A stretch of 40,513 bases of DNA. It comes from Candidatus Bruticola papionis. GTDB taxonomy: Bacteria > Vulcanimicrobiota > Xenobia > Xenobiales > Xenobiaceae. Of this stretch, positions 23,764 through 32,586 are shown in pieces. The position numbers were made by a program, and so were the translations under genes. Within the stretch, counting starts at the first letter, position 1. Each line of letters opens with the position of its first letter. The stretch covers positions 27,791 through 68,303 of the forward strand of contig DHKB01000046.1 in assembly GCA_002407045.1 (NCBI GenBank), written 5' to 3'. The notes beneath the pieces are model-generated. The model did not search any database and was not told the origin of the DNA. It was given only the letters and a program-made list of their open reading frames with translations.

Positions 23764-25992
23764 GTGGCAAATTGCTACGGTATGTTTAAACGCAATTCTA
23801 ATTTCTTACTTTTAGCTTTAGCCTTAAGCGCTCCACTAGCTCTTCAGGTTTCCCTTCCGGTTTCAGCCGAGCCTTTAGGTCAGCCGACAGCAATTGCTTC
23901 AGTTGCCCAAAGCTCTAATGAAACTAGTTCAACCGTTCAAGCTGAACGAACCGATTTTTCAGAGATAATCCACGGCGTTAAGGTAGCTGATCCTTATCGC
24001 TGGATGGAAAATATAGATAGCGCTCAAACTCGCGCTTGGATCGAAGCTCAACGTCATAAAACTAATGCTTATATGAGCCAAGTGCCCAACCGCCAAGCGA
24101 TCCGCCGTCATTTGGAAAAATTGCAAAATTATCCCCGCTTTGGCGCCCCTACTTACGAAGCTGGCAAATACTTCTATTATTACAATAGCGGCTTACAAAA
24201 TCAGAGCGTACTTTATATGAGCGACTCCGTCGACAGTCTAGGTAAGCCTATACTCGATCCCAACACTTTTTCCCAAGAAGGAGTCTCTGCCTTAACTGAT
24301 GCTGTGCCCAGTCCAGATGGCAAATTTTTAGCTTTTGCTATTGCCAAATCTGGCTCAGACTGGAACCAAATTCAAGTACTCGATTTAACTACAGGCAAAA
24401 TTACTGCCGACTTGGTAAAGTGGGTAAAATTCTCCACTATAGTTTGGGATGGAAATAGCAGCGGTTTTTACTACAGTCGCTATCCAGAACCAGCTCAAGA
24501 CTCCAACGCTTTAGCTGGCGAAAATAAATATCATTCGCTGTACTTCCACAAAGTTGGTCAAAAGCAAGCCCAAGATCAGCTTGTCTATAGCAATCCACAA
24601 AATCCTGACGTATCAGTTTACGGAAGCGCCAGCGAAGATCATAAATGGCTTTGTATAGAAGTTTCTCATTCTCAAAATGATAATGTAGCTATCTTAGCTA
24701 AAGATATGACTACTCCCGAGAGCCACTTTATTACTTTGCCCAATGCTTTCCAAGCCAAATTTTCCCTTATAGGTATAAAGGACGATACTCTTTATGCCTT
24801 CACCGATATGAAAGCTTCCAACGGCCGTATCGTCAGCATCAAATTGACCAACAATATAATTGACGCTCCCTGGAAAGAAGTAATTCCTCAAACCAAAGAA
24901 TCTATAAACAGCGTTTCTTTGGTAGGTAACCATCTTTTCGTCAATTATTTACACGACGCTTCCAGCCGTGTATCCGAATATAATTTAGACGGTCAATTTA
25001 TTAGACAAGTTAAATTGCCAGGTATTGGCAGTGCCTCAGCTTTTCATGGTAAACAAAATAGCCAAACCGCCTATTACTCTTATACTAGCTTCAATACGCC
25101 CTCAATTATTTATGCTTATGATATTGCTAGTGGCAAAAGTTCGATTTGGCATCAGCCAAAACTCAGCTTTAATCCCGACGATTTCGTTACTAAGCAAGTG
25201 TTTGTCAACAGTACAGACGGAGCCAAAGTGCCTTTATTTATCAGTCACCGCAAAGACTTAAAAATAAATGGCGATGTGCCTACCTTGCTTTACGGTTACG
25301 GCGGTTTTGCCATCGATATGACGCCAGGTTTTTCTACTCGCACTATGACCTGGATGCAAATGGGAGGTATTTATGCCCAAGCCAGTTTGCGCGGAGGCAA
25401 CGAATACGGCGAAGCCTGGCATGTAGCTGGCACCAAGACTCAAAAGCAACATACTTTTGACGACTTTATCAATTGCGCTCAATATCTTATCGATAATAAA
25501 TATACCAACAGTGAGCGTTTGGCTATAAATGGCGGCAGCAATGGCGGACTCTTAGTTGGTGCTTGCTTAAATCAGCGCCCAGATTTATTCGGCGCAGCCG
25601 TACCCCAAGTAGGTGTTATGGATATGTTGCGTTTCCATAAATTTACCATAGGCCGCTATTGGACGGGCGATTATGGCGACGTCAATAAGCCTAAAGAATT
25701 TGAAGTCCTTTATAAAATTTCACCTTATCACAACGTAAAAGAAGGTACCGCTTATCCAGCTACTTTAGTAACAACAGGAGATCATGACGATCGCGTTTAT
25801 CCAGCTCATAGCTTCAAATATGCAGCTGCTTTGCAACACGCTCAGGCGGGGAAAGCTCCGATTCTGATCCGTATCGACTCTAAAGCAGGCCACGGCGCAG
25901 GTAAGCCTATTTCTAAGCGTTTAGACGAAAGTACCGACATTCTCTCCTTCATTGCTCAAGCTTTGGGTATGAAGAAAATTGACTTAAAATAA
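23764..25992 (+). CDS. prolyl oligopeptidase, S9A family, exported
   Basis: The 742-residue serine peptidase cleaves short peptides after proline. A signal peptide (MFKRNSNFLLLALALSA..., cleavage near VSA-EP) sends it across the membrane, which fits periplasmic forms of the family. The conserved entry VADPYRWMEN is near residue 74. A beta-propeller (about 130-440) gates the active site. The alpha/beta hydrolase domain has GGSNGG with the nucleophile Ser592, the Asp loop GDHDDRVYP and His710 in KAGHGAG. The GTG at 23764 is six codons before the ATG (23782) from which the signal peptide reads best; neither has a good ribosome binding site. It is isolated from the restriction genes, which run the other way. 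Confidence 0.95.
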   Translation: MANCYGMFKRNSNFLLLALALSAPLALQVSLPVSAEPLGQPTAIASVAQSSNETSSTVQAERTDFSEIIHGVKVADPYRWMENIDSAQTRAWIEAQRHKTNAYMSQVPNRQAIRRHLEKLQNYPRFGAPTYEAGKYFYYYNSGLQNQSVLYMSDSVDSLGKPILDPNTFSQEGVSALTDAVPSPDGKFLAFAIAKSGSDWNQIQVLDLTTGKITADLVKWVKFSTIVWDGNSSGFYYSRYPEPAQDSNALAGENKYHSLYFHKVGQKQAQDQLVYSNPQNPDVSVYGSASEDHKWLCIEVSHSQNDNVAILAKDMTTPESHFITLPNAFQAKFSLIGIKDDTLYAFTDMKASNGRIVSIKLTNNIIDAPWKEVIPQTKESINSVSLVGNHLFVNYLHDASSRVSEYNLDGQFIRQVKLPGIGSASAFHGKQNSQTAYYSYTSFNTPSIIYAYDIASGKSSIWHQPKLSFNPDDFVTKQVFVNSTDGAKVPLFISHRKDLKINGDVPTLLYGYGGFAIDMTPGFSTRTMTWMQMGGIYAQASLRGGNEYGEAWHVAGTKTQKQHTFDDFINCAQYLIDNKYTNSERLAINGGSNGGLLVGACLNQRPDLFGAAVPQVGVMDMLRFHKFTIGRYWTGDYGDVNKPKEFEVLYKISPYHNVKEGTAYPATLVTTGDHDDRVYPAHSFKYAAALQHAQAGKAPILIRIDSKAGHGAGKPISKRLDESTDILSFIAQALGMKKIDLK

Positions 25993-26012
25993 ACACTTAA
26001 TTTTTTAATAGT

Positions 26013-26076
26013 CGCCAACAAGCTAAAGGCAATTTGAAGACGTATGCGCCAAAAATTTCCAGCTAGCTTGTTGGCG
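26013..26076 (+). promoter_or_regulatory. long hairpin before the ECF transporter gene
   Basis: A perfect 13-base stem, CGCCAACAAGCTA (26013-26025) with TAGCTTGTTGGCG (26064-26076), encloses a 38-base loop and ends 14 bases before the ATG at 26091. There is no T run after it and no Shine-Dalgarno between it and the start. It could end the peptidase mRNA or be a leader switch for the vitamin-type transporter, as S components often follow riboswitches. I do not recognise a known riboswitch fold. Confidence 0.55.
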
Positions 26077-26090
26077 CTTAACAAAACACT

Positions 26091-26642
26091 ATGAAAACAG
26101 CTTTCACCATGCGTAGCTTGGCTCTTATGGCTCTTTTTGTGGCTATAGGTTTGGTGTTACCATTTTTAACTGGACAAATTCCTCAAATAGGGATCATGCT
26201 TTCTCCTTTGCATTACCCCGTTTTTCTTTGCGCTTTTATTTGTGGTAAGCGTGAAGGAGCTGTTGTAGGATTAGTTATTCCTTTGCTGCGCGGTTTGCTC
26301 TTTGGTATGCCTCCCTTATACCCTATGGGCTTAGCTATGGCTGCCGAATTAGCTACTTACGGTTTTTTAGCTGGCTTTATATTTGAAAAATCTCCTTGGA
26401 ATTGTTTAATTGCTTTATATAAAGCTTTGATAGCAGCCATAATTGGTGGTCGCTTAGTTTGGGGCCTAGCTATGCTGGCTCTTTTAGCGCCAATTGGTCA
26501 ACCTTTTACTTGGGCAACCTTTGTCAGCGGCGCCATTATTAGCACAATACCGGGCACTATTTTACAATTGATTATAATCCCAGCCTTGGTATTAGCTTTA
26601 GGCAAAACTCGTCTACCTTTCTTTATAAGCAAATCGCCATAA
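26091..26642 (+). CDS. ECF transporter S component (substrate-binding membrane subunit)
   Basis: The 183-residue protein is almost wholly hydrophobic with six helices, the normal size for an energy-coupling factor S component. The alanine/glycine-rich first helix (SLALMALFVAIGLVLPFL) and loops such as SPLHYPVFLCAFICG and GLVIPLLRGLLFGMPPLYP fit vitamin-binding subunits. The substrate is unknown. These proteins need an A/A' ATPase pair and a T subunit, none of which is in this window, so a shared module elsewhere is expected. No Shine-Dalgarno is visible before the ATG. Its last 30 bases overlap the end of the convergent MATE gene. Confidence 0.88.
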   Translation: MKTAFTMRSLALMALFVAIGLVLPFLTGQIPQIGIMLSPLHYPVFLCAFICGKREGAVVGLVIPLLRGLLFGMPPLYPMGLAMAAELATYGFLAGFIFEKSPWNCLIALYKALIAAIIGGRLVWGLAMLALLAPIGQPFTWATFVSGAIISTIPGTILQLIIIPALVLALGKTRLPFFISKSP

Positions 26643-27923
26643 ATACATAACCAGCAGCCACGCCCAAGCTAACATTTCTGCGTAAGCAATCGATATATTG
26701 CCATAAAATGGCGCCATGGCGTAGGAAGCGATAATTCGCACAATCAATGATACGATACCAGCTGTGCTGGAATATATGAGATCACTTTTCCCTTCCAAGT
26801 ATCCACGAAAGGCCATAGCCAAGCCAAAGATAGGATAAAAGCAAGCAATACGTACAAAGAAAGCGCTGCCAATTTCTACAGCCTTTGCTCCTGCGCCAAA
26901 AAGGGCGATAATCTTTCCTCCCAACGGAATAACTAACGCCGTAAGAATTATAGATACTATAAGCATTAGGATAGTACCAGCTATTAAAGTTTGTCGCGTG
27001 CGTTTTTTATTTCCAGCGCCATAGCTATGAGCAGTTATGGTAGAAATACCAGAGCCTAAGTTGATAATAGGCAACATAACTAGAGTATCAATACGATAGG
27101 CTGTTGTAATAGCAGTAACAGTCTGGGTGCCGAACTTATTCATAAAATCTTGGAGAATCAAGCTGCCCAAGGAAGTAACGCAAGATTGTAACATGGGCGG
27201 AAGGCCAAAATTCATGCCTTCTTTAATAACTCTACTGTTGAAGCTTTTTGGGCAATAACCATCTTTTAACCAAGCGTATTTTTTCGTCCCGTATTTAACT
27301 ATAAATACAGTCATAGCTGCTTGAGAAATTACTGTCGCTACAGCTGCTCCTCGAACTCCCCAGCCTAAATAGGCCACGAAAATAACGTCTAATAATATAT
27401 TAACAAGCGAAGAAAATAAAATAGAGAGAAAAGGAATGCGACTATCACCAATACCACGCAGCGTAGCTGTATAAACATTGTAGACAGCCAGAAATGGCAA
27501 ACCTAAAAGGACCAAACGGAAGTAACTGGTAGCTAAGTTAATAATTTCCGGCGTAGTGTGTAGCAATTTTAAAAATTGGTAAGAAAACACTGTGCCGCCA
27601 ATAGCCACTATCGCAAATATTGCACCTAAAATTAAAGTAAAAACAGCCAATATGGGCGGAATATTTTTTTGTTCTCCGGCGCCGAAGTTTTTGGCAATTA
27701 ATACAGAAAGTCCTAAGGTGAAACCAGTAATTGCCATGACAAAAAAATTGATAGAAGTCGTCGTGCTTCCAATGGCTGCTAACGAGAGTTCTCCCTCAAC
27801 ATTGCCCACGATAAAGGCGTCCGCCCAATTGTACAATTGTTGCAATACACCACTAAGAATAAGCGGCAAACTGAAATTCACCAGTGCTTTTATAGTGGTG
27901 TCTAAGCGTTGATTTTCTTCCAT
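26613..27923 (-). CDS. MATE-family multidrug/Na+ exporter
   Basis: The 436-residue protein has about twelve helices in two similar bundles of six. The family start LVNFSLPLILSGVLQQLYNWADAFIVGN, GFTLGLSVLIAKNFGAGEQK and the second-half TAYRIDTLVMLPIINLGSGISTITAHSYGAG are diagnostic. Such proteins export cationic compounds or metabolites against Na+ or H+. The second-half sequence is close to the DinF/NorM-like bacterial branch, but the substrate cannot be read. It runs toward the ECF gene, overlapping it by 30 bases at the 3' end. The ribosome binding site is weak (AAAAGA, about 6 bases from the ATG). A terminator lies just upstream for miaB. Confidence 0.94.
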   Translation of the reverse strand: MEENQRLDTTIKALVNFSLPLILSGVLQQLYNWADAFIVGNVEGELSLAAIGSTTTSINFFVMAITGFTLGLSVLIAKNFGAGEQKNIPPILAVFTLILGAIFAIVAIGGTVFSYQFLKLLHTTPEIINLATSYFRLVLLGLPFLAVYNVYTATLRGIGDSRIPFLSILFSSLVNILLDVIFVAYLGWGVRGAAVATVISQAAMTVFIVKYGTKKYAWLKDGYCPKSFNSRVIKEGMNFGLPPMLQSCVTSLGSLILQDFMNKFGTQTVTAITTAYRIDTLVMLPIINLGSGISTITAHSYGAGNKKRTRQTLIAGTILMLIVSIILTALVIPLGGKIIALFGAGAKAVEIGSAFFVRIACFYPIFGLAMAFRGYLEGKSDLIYSSTAGIVSLIVRIIASYAMAPFYGNISIAYAEMLAWAWLLVMYLWRFAYKER

Positions 27924-27943
27924 GCTGTCTTTTTCATAAATAG

Positions 27944-27987
27944 CAAAATAAAACCACGCAAGCGCTCGGTGCCATTGCGTGGTTTTA
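27944..27987 (-). terminator. intrinsic terminator of miaB
   Basis: On the minus strand a 13-base arm TAAAACCACGCAA (27975-27987) pairs perfectly with TTGCGTGGTTTTA (27949-27961), with a 13-base loop and a TTTTATTTTG tail. It lies past the miaB stop (28017) and before the MATE start. Confidence 0.85.
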
Positions 27988-28016
27988 GCAAAACTTTGAG
28001 CGTTATTTGTGAAATG

Positions 28017-29516
28017 CTACTTAACTAAACTGCCAGTAAAGCCCCACATATAAGATTCATCTAAACGCACTTTAACCAACTGACCGGTAATATCTTCTTG
28101 GCTGTCGACATGAACCAACCAATGCTGCGGAGAACGACCGGTATAACGATTGGCATTCTTCTTGCTAGGCCCTTCGATAAGCACTTCGACTTCCTGACCA
28201 ACTCTGGATTTATTGAGCTCTTCAGATATTTCGTTTTGCACTTCGATAAGCTTATGTAATCTATCCATACGAATATCTTCAGGCACACGATTGGCAAACT
28301 GACTGCCGGGAGTGCCAGGACGCTCGGAATAAGCGAACATGAAAGCAGTATCAAACTTAGCAGCTCTAACCACGTCCAAAGTATGTTGGAATTCTTCCTC
28401 GGTTTCGTCGGCAAAACCGACGATAATATCAGTAGTAATGCACAAATTGGGAATAGCTTGGCGCATACGTTTGACCAAATCTAAAAACTCTCGACTATTA
28501 TAACGACGGTGCATAACTTCCAAAATGCGATCGTCTCCGCTTTGTAAAGGCAAATGGACTTGCGGGCAAACATTAGGGTTAGCCGCCATAGCCTCAATAG
28601 CCGCTTGAGTAAAATAGGCTGGATGAGGCGAAGTAAAGCGCAAACGGAAGCGTCCTACCTTTTCGGGAGTCAGCTCTTTGAGCAACTGAGCAAAGCCCTC
28701 TTCTATGCGCAAATCGCGACCATAATCGTTTACGTTTTGGCCAAGTAAGGTTATATCTTTAAAACCGCCTTTAACTAAACGACTAACTTCGGTAATCACA
28801 TCTTGGATAGGACGACTTTGCAAAGGACCACGTACGTGGGGCACGATACAATAAGTGCACCACTGGTTGCAACCTACGGAAATAGGCACCATAGCCATAA
28901 AAGTGCTGGAAGGACAAGCTTTTAAAGCCAAATGGTTACCTTTTTTCTCTACCTTAACTAAGCCAGAGCCAAGCTCTTTCTTGGCTTGTCGGAAATTACG
29001 ATTAGCTTGGGCTGAAGTTTTGGCTTTAGCTTTAAGTTCAGCTAAAGCAACTCGGTTAGCTAAAATAGCATCTACATATTCGGGCAAACGCTTCACTTGA
29101 TGAGTGCCAAGCACTATATCAATCTGAGGGAAACGCTCTACTAAAACTTGCTTATCCTTTTGAGCTAGACAACCGGCAATAACTAACATAAAGTTGGGAT
29201 TTTTTTCTTTAAGTACCTTAAAATCGCCCATGCGACCATATACTTTTTGATCGGCGTTGTCACGGATACAGCAAGTGTTAAAAACTACAATGTCGGCTTG
29301 GCTCTCTTCAGGAGCTTGATGGCAACCGCGTTCTTCCAATAAGGCGCCAATAATTTCCGAATCGTACACATTCATCTGGCAACCGTAAGTTTGAATAAAA
29401 TAACTGGTTGGCCAATGCAACTGAGTCTCTTTTGCATTGCAGACAGCTCCGGAAACAGCTTCCGAACTTTCTTCAATTTCGGAGCCATGATTTGTGCAAT
29501 TACATTTGTGTTCCAT
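28017..29516 (-). CDS. miaB: tRNA-2-methylthio-N6-dimethylallyladenosine synthase (MiaB)
   Basis: MiaB is a radical SAM enzyme that adds a methylthio group to i6A37 in tRNAs reading codons that start with U. The N-terminal iron-sulfur domain has YFIQTYGCQMN, NTCCIRD and IAGCLAQ. The radical SAM cluster is CNQWCTYC. GQNVNDYGRD and VHLPLQSGDD are MiaB-type, and a C-terminal TRAM domain ends in GFTGSLVK. Between the two cluster domains is a Lys/Ala-rich insertion of about 25-30 residues not usual in the family. The N-terminus carries a Cys-rich stretch of about 40 extra residues. The start at 29516 was chosen: it lies 10 bases past the S41 gene stop, with AAAGG upstream, while the longer frame overlaps that gene. 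Confidence 0.95.
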   Translation of the reverse strand: MEHKCNCTNHGSEIEESSEAVSGAVCNAKETQLHWPTSYFIQTYGCQMNVYDSEIIGALLEERGCHQAPEESQADIVVFNTCCIRDNADQKVYGRMGDFKVLKEKNPNFMLVIAGCLAQKDKQVLVERFPQIDIVLGTHQVKRLPEYVDAILANRVALAELKAKAKTSAQANRNFRQAKKELGSGLVKVEKKGNHLALKACPSSTFMAMVPISVGCNQWCTYCIVPHVRGPLQSRPIQDVITEVSRLVKGGFKDITLLGQNVNDYGRDLRIEEGFAQLLKELTPEKVGRFRLRFTSPHPAYFTQAAIEAMAANPNVCPQVHLPLQSGDDRILEVMHRRYNSREFLDLVKRMRQAIPNLCITTDIIVGFADETEEEFQHTLDVVRAAKFDTAFMFAYSERPGTPGSQFANRVPEDIRMDRLHKLIEVQNEISEELNKSRVGQEVEVLIEGPSKKNANRYTGRSPQHWLVHVDSQEDITGQLVKVRLDESYMWGFTGSLVK

Positions 29517-29526
29517 GTCTTTACCT

Positions 29527-31359
29527 TTACCTACCAGAAAGCACTTGCAAAGCTTTCTGCAATTGAGTGTCTTTGTCTTTTTTGCCCACAAAACGCGGTT
29601 CCATTTTAACGGTAATATCGGGCACTAAACCGTTGTGATCAATAACATGACCGCTGGGAGAATAGAAGCGGGCCACCGTCATTTTCAGAGCTGAACCGTC
29701 ATCAAAGGGGAAAATTTGCTGTACAGAGCCTTTACCGAAACTGCGCTCACCTAACAATTTGGCCAATTTGTGATCGCGCATAGCTCCAGCTGTAATTTCC
29801 GAAGCGCTGGCCGAGAAGCGATTGATCATAACGATCATCGGCATATCTACTTTGCCATCACCTTCGGAATTTAAATTGCTGCGGTTGCCTGCCCTATCCA
29901 AAGTATAAACAATTAAACCGCCGCGGCGAATAAATTGGCTGCCAACGCCTACTGCCGCTTGCACAAAACCACCGCCATTATTGCGCAAATCCAGAATTAA
30001 GCTCGTAGCTCCCTGAGCTTTTACTTTAGCTAACTCGGAAGCTAACTCTTGAGCAGTTTCGGCGCCAAATTGACGCATACGAATATAGCCTACCTTGCCA
30101 TACATTTTGGAAGTACAACTAACTACATGAATATTGGCTCTAGTGACAGAAACGTTAAAAGGTTTAGCTGTACCAGGACGCTTGATTTTCAAAACGACTT
30201 TAGAACCAACTGGACCGCGGATCATCTTAGTAGCCACATCTAAAGCCAAACCTTTAGTAGCGGTACCGTTAATAGCTAAAATTTTGTCACCGGCTTCTAT
30301 GCCAGCCTGATAGGCGGGAGCTCCTTCCATAGGTTCAAACACTGTAACCTGATTGGAGTCGTCTTTATCGGCCTCTATATAAACGCCTATACCGCCAAAG
30401 CCTTGAGTTTGCACTTGTTCTTTAAGGGAGCCGTATTCTTTGGGAGTCATCAAAATAGAATAAGGATCACCCAAACCATAAAGCATACCCTCAATAGCCG
30501 AGTAAGTAAGTAATTCTTTGTTGATCTTATTACCGTAAAGATTAAGAATTTGTGTTAAAACATTTTTATTCTTATCTAACTTGTGCAAACCGTCTACAGA
30601 AGCACCAGCAGCTCTAACCAACTTGCCAACTTCTTTGACTACACCCTTTTCCAATTGCTCGTCATTGACAACTTGCACAAATGAAGTGCGAATGCGGAAA
30701 TAAGCATTGGCAAAAAGTTCTTTAGTAGGTTTGAAGCCTAATTCTCCGGGATTTTTCAGTAAAGCTTTATAATCGATATCTAACTCATAATCGCTCATTT
30801 TATTATTGAGCGGTTCGTCATTTTCTTTACTTTCTGCAGCAGCTTCTACCGCCGAGGATTTTACACTAGCTTGCTTAGCAGCAACCGATTTTTTTTTTGC
30901 TTGAGTCTGTTGAGAAGTTGAAGACTTATGAGCGGTGGCATTCTTATTGCCGCTACCATCGATGCTCTGATCTTCAGCTAAAACCCAATTGTCGGGAATT
31001 TCTTCGTCTTGATTGGCTTTGGATATTGAATCTTCGGAATTTTTTTCAGAAGATTGACCTTTGCCAGGCTGATCTTCATCCCAAATAAATTCAACTTCTT
31101 CGTCCGGGCCGAAAGTCTGAGTTTTGACTGTAAAATCGACCGACTTACCTTCGTCAGCTGAATTTTGAACTGGGGAAGACTTCGAATAAGCTTCATTGCC
31201 ACTGCCAGCTGAGGGAGCAGCTTCCGATTCGGCAGACTGTCCGGAGCCCAGATTAAAGAGATTGCTGCCACCATTTATATAGTTAAACAAAACAGAAGCT
31301 AAAACCACAGCGGCTAGAATAGCAACTATTTTTACGATCTTAAGCGCTTTTTCACTCAT
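29527..31359 (-). CDS. S41 family C-terminal processing peptidase (CtpA/Prc-like)
   Basis: The 610-residue protease starts with a single membrane anchor (about 8-27). A long polar, disordered linker of about 160 residues (30-190, rich in Ser, Lys, Glu) precedes a helical N-domain with GLGDPYSILMTP, a PDZ domain (about 316-408: FGGIGVYIE, GAPAYQAGIEAGDKILAING), and the peptidase core. The core has LILDLRNNGGGF, NRFSASASEITAGA with the nucleophilic Ser, and GERSFGKGSVQ with Lys543. These peptidases trim the C-termini of envelope proteins outside the membrane. The linker is far longer than usual. It lies in an operon after the zinc-ribbon protein (31 bases) and before miaB (10 bases). Confidence 0.95.
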   Translation of the reverse strand: MSEKALKIVKIVAILAAVVLASVLFNYINGGSNLFNLGSGQSAESEAAPSAGSGNEAYSKSSPVQNSADEGKSVDFTVKTQTFGPDEEVEFIWDEDQPGKGQSSEKNSEDSISKANQDEEIPDNWVLAEDQSIDGSGNKNATAHKSSTSQQTQAKKKSVAAKQASVKSSAVEAAAESKENDEPLNNKMSDYELDIDYKALLKNPGELGFKPTKELFANAYFRIRTSFVQVVNDEQLEKGVVKEVGKLVRAAGASVDGLHKLDKNKNVLTQILNLYGNKINKELLTYSAIEGMLYGLGDPYSILMTPKEYGSLKEQVQTQGFGGIGVYIEADKDDSNQVTVFEPMEGAPAYQAGIEAGDKILAINGTATKGLALDVATKMIRGPVGSKVVLKIKRPGTAKPFNVSVTRANIHVVSCTSKMYGKVGYIRMRQFGAETAQELASELAKVKAQGATSLILDLRNNGGGFVQAAVGVGSQFIRRGGLIVYTLDRAGNRSNLNSEGDGKVDMPMIVMINRFSASASEITAGAMRDHKLAKLLGERSFGKGSVQQIFPFDDGSALKMTVARFYSPSGHVIDHNGLVPDITVKMEPRFVGKKDKDTQLQKALQVLSGR

Positions 31360-31390
31360 AAAAAATTATAAATTCTCCCGCCCTTGTTAA

Positions 31391-31660
31391 CTAAGCTAGA
31401 GCCGGCATGTCAAGATACCCACCGCCACAGCAACCTGGACAAACTACGTAGCCGCTGCCTTGGCAAAAAGGACATACCGCATCGCATTTTTCTTGACAAA
31501 CCTTGGAATCTTCCGAATTTTTACCTTCTTTCGGTAAGGCTTCCCCTTTTTGGCAATAAGGACATTTCACCTTGCCCGAACCTTGGCAAATTTCGCATTT
31601 CACAAAGATAAGTTGAGAAGGCTCCATATTGTTCACTTCTTTGCAAAAATTTGCAGCCAT
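31391..31660 (-). CDS. small DnaJ-type zinc-ribbon protein (CxxCxGxG motifs)
   Basis: The 89-residue protein (or 78 if it starts at the second ATG, 31627) has cysteine motifs in two clusters. The first is CEICQGSGKVKCPYC near the N-terminus; the second, CPFCQGSGYVVCPGCCGGG, follows an acidic linker with two further cysteines. The CxxCxGxG pattern matches the zinc-binding repeat of the DnaJ cysteine-rich domain, but there is no J domain. Such small proteins often bind partner proteins or redox-sensitive metal; the function here is unknown. Neither start has a strong ribosome binding site. It leads the operon with the S41 protease and miaB. The first ATG directly follows the T run of a terminator. 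Confidence 0.75.
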   Translation of the reverse strand: MAANFCKEVNNMEPSQLIFVKCEICQGSGKVKCPYCQKGEALPKEGKNSEDSKVCQEKCDAVCPFCQGSGYVVCPGCCGGGYLDMPALA

Positions 31661-31706
31661 AAAAAATACGCCGCGTCATAATATAGCATAACACGACGTA
31701 TTTTTT
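31661..31706 (-). terminator. terminator after hpf, touching the zinc-ribbon start
   Basis: On the minus strand AAAAAATACG (31697-31706) pairs with CGTATTTTTT (31661-31670), with a further short inner stem. The T run ends at the base before the zinc-ribbon ATG. The loop also contains TATATTAT, a possible -10 box on the same strand, so the end of hpf and the next promoter may share this sequence. Confidence 0.65.
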
Positions 31707-31802
31707 TAGTATGTGGACTTATGGCCTCTCATAGAGGCGGAAAACTTACGAAGCAACGAAGCTTAAGAAGTTCAACTAGCAGCCACAAAAGAATACAAAA
31801 GA

Positions 31803-32339
31803 CTAGATCTTGGGATCAACTAAGCCGTAGCCTTCTCCATCCAGAGCGTATACCACATTGATGCGGCCTGTCTTAATGTTTTGGAAAGCATAGAATCTGA
31901 AATCTCTGTCATTCATAATTTCAATGGCTTCCTCTACGCTAATAGGAGCAGCGGCATAAGAAGTAACTTGCTTAATAGGCGAAGCATCATGCTCAACAGT
32001 TTCCTCTACGCCCTCAGCAATTTCCTTGGATTCTTCACGATCCTTACGGTTTACATCTATATTTTTGGAACGAGCCTTATCGAGCTGTTTTTCCAACTTT
32101 TCGACTACGCAGTTAATAGAGCGGTACATTTCATCGCAATCACGCTCTTCGGCACGCATTTCGAAGCCCTTGCCGAACAAAGTAATTTCAACGATGTGAC
32201 GATGACGATCCGTAGACATAGTTACGTTAGCCGTGACGATCGTATCAAAGCGACCGATCTTTTTCTCCAGCTTCTCAATAACATGCTCTCTCAAAGAATT
32301 GCTTACATCAAAATTCTTTCCGCTAACTGTGATTTGCAT
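31803..32339 (-). CDS. hpf: ribosome hibernation promoting factor, long form
   Basis: Hpf binds the ribosomal small subunit and, in the long form, dimerises 70S ribosomes into inactive 100S particles in stationary phase. The N-terminal domain reads MQITVSGKNFDVSNSLREHVIEKLEKKIGRFD, with the DEMYRSINCVVEKLEKQLDKAR helix. After a polar linker with an EESKE stretch comes the C-terminal dimerisation domain, SVEEAIEIMNDRDFRFYAFQNIKTGRINVVY. The length of 178 is typical of the long form. The start was set at 32339, where GGAGG lies about six bases upstream; nine codons of open frame before it are leader. A likely promoter lies 90-120 bases upstream. A long open frame on the opposite strand here (31881-32483) is a shadow. 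Confidence 0.95.
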   Translation of the reverse strand: MQITVSGKNFDVSNSLREHVIEKLEKKIGRFDTIVTANVTMSTDRHRHIVEITLFGKGFEMRAEERDCDEMYRSINCVVEKLEKQLDKARSKNIDVNRKDREESKEIAEGVEETVEHDASPIKQVTSYAAAPISVEEAIEIMNDRDFRFYAFQNIKTGRINVVYALDGEGYGLVDPKI

Positions 32340-32428
32340 AACTGCCTCCAGAATGTTTGTTGGCAAAACGATTTGCTCAACTGGGACAAAGGACTTAACG
32401 TTCCGTGTTTTGATATTTTTCCAATCTC

Positions 32429-32458
32429 AGCATATCGCTTATGGGGAAATGTTTTCAA
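32429..32458 (-). promoter_or_regulatory. candidate promoter of hpf
   Basis: On the minus strand TTGAAA (32453-32458) and TATGCT (32429-32434) are separated by 18 bases. The -35 has five of six consensus bases and the -10 four. The implied leader is about 80 bases, ending at GGAGG. Confidence 0.45.
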
Positions 32459-32586
32459 CAAGTTAACATTTTTTACCTTCTAAAAGTGCAAACAAAAGCT
32501 CAGTTTAGGCAGAGATAGCCACAATAGCAGGTATTTGTATCTCGCCATTATAAATTATCTAGCTGAATTTCGAGATAAAATACATA

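Noticed and set aside
11714..26076. The 64-base hairpins at 11714-11777 and 26013-26076 as copies of one mobile element
   Set aside because: They share length and layout but their stem and loop sequences are unrelated.
28017..29591. Longer start for miaB at 29591
   Set aside because: It would overlap the end of the S41 gene by 65 bases with residues unlike MiaB; the ATG at 29516 lies just past the S41 stop.
31881..32483. 200-residue open frame on the plus strand opposite hpf
   Set aside because: It lies antisense to a clear hpf gene, has no ribosome binding site and its translation (Phe, Ile and Cys rich) resembles no family.
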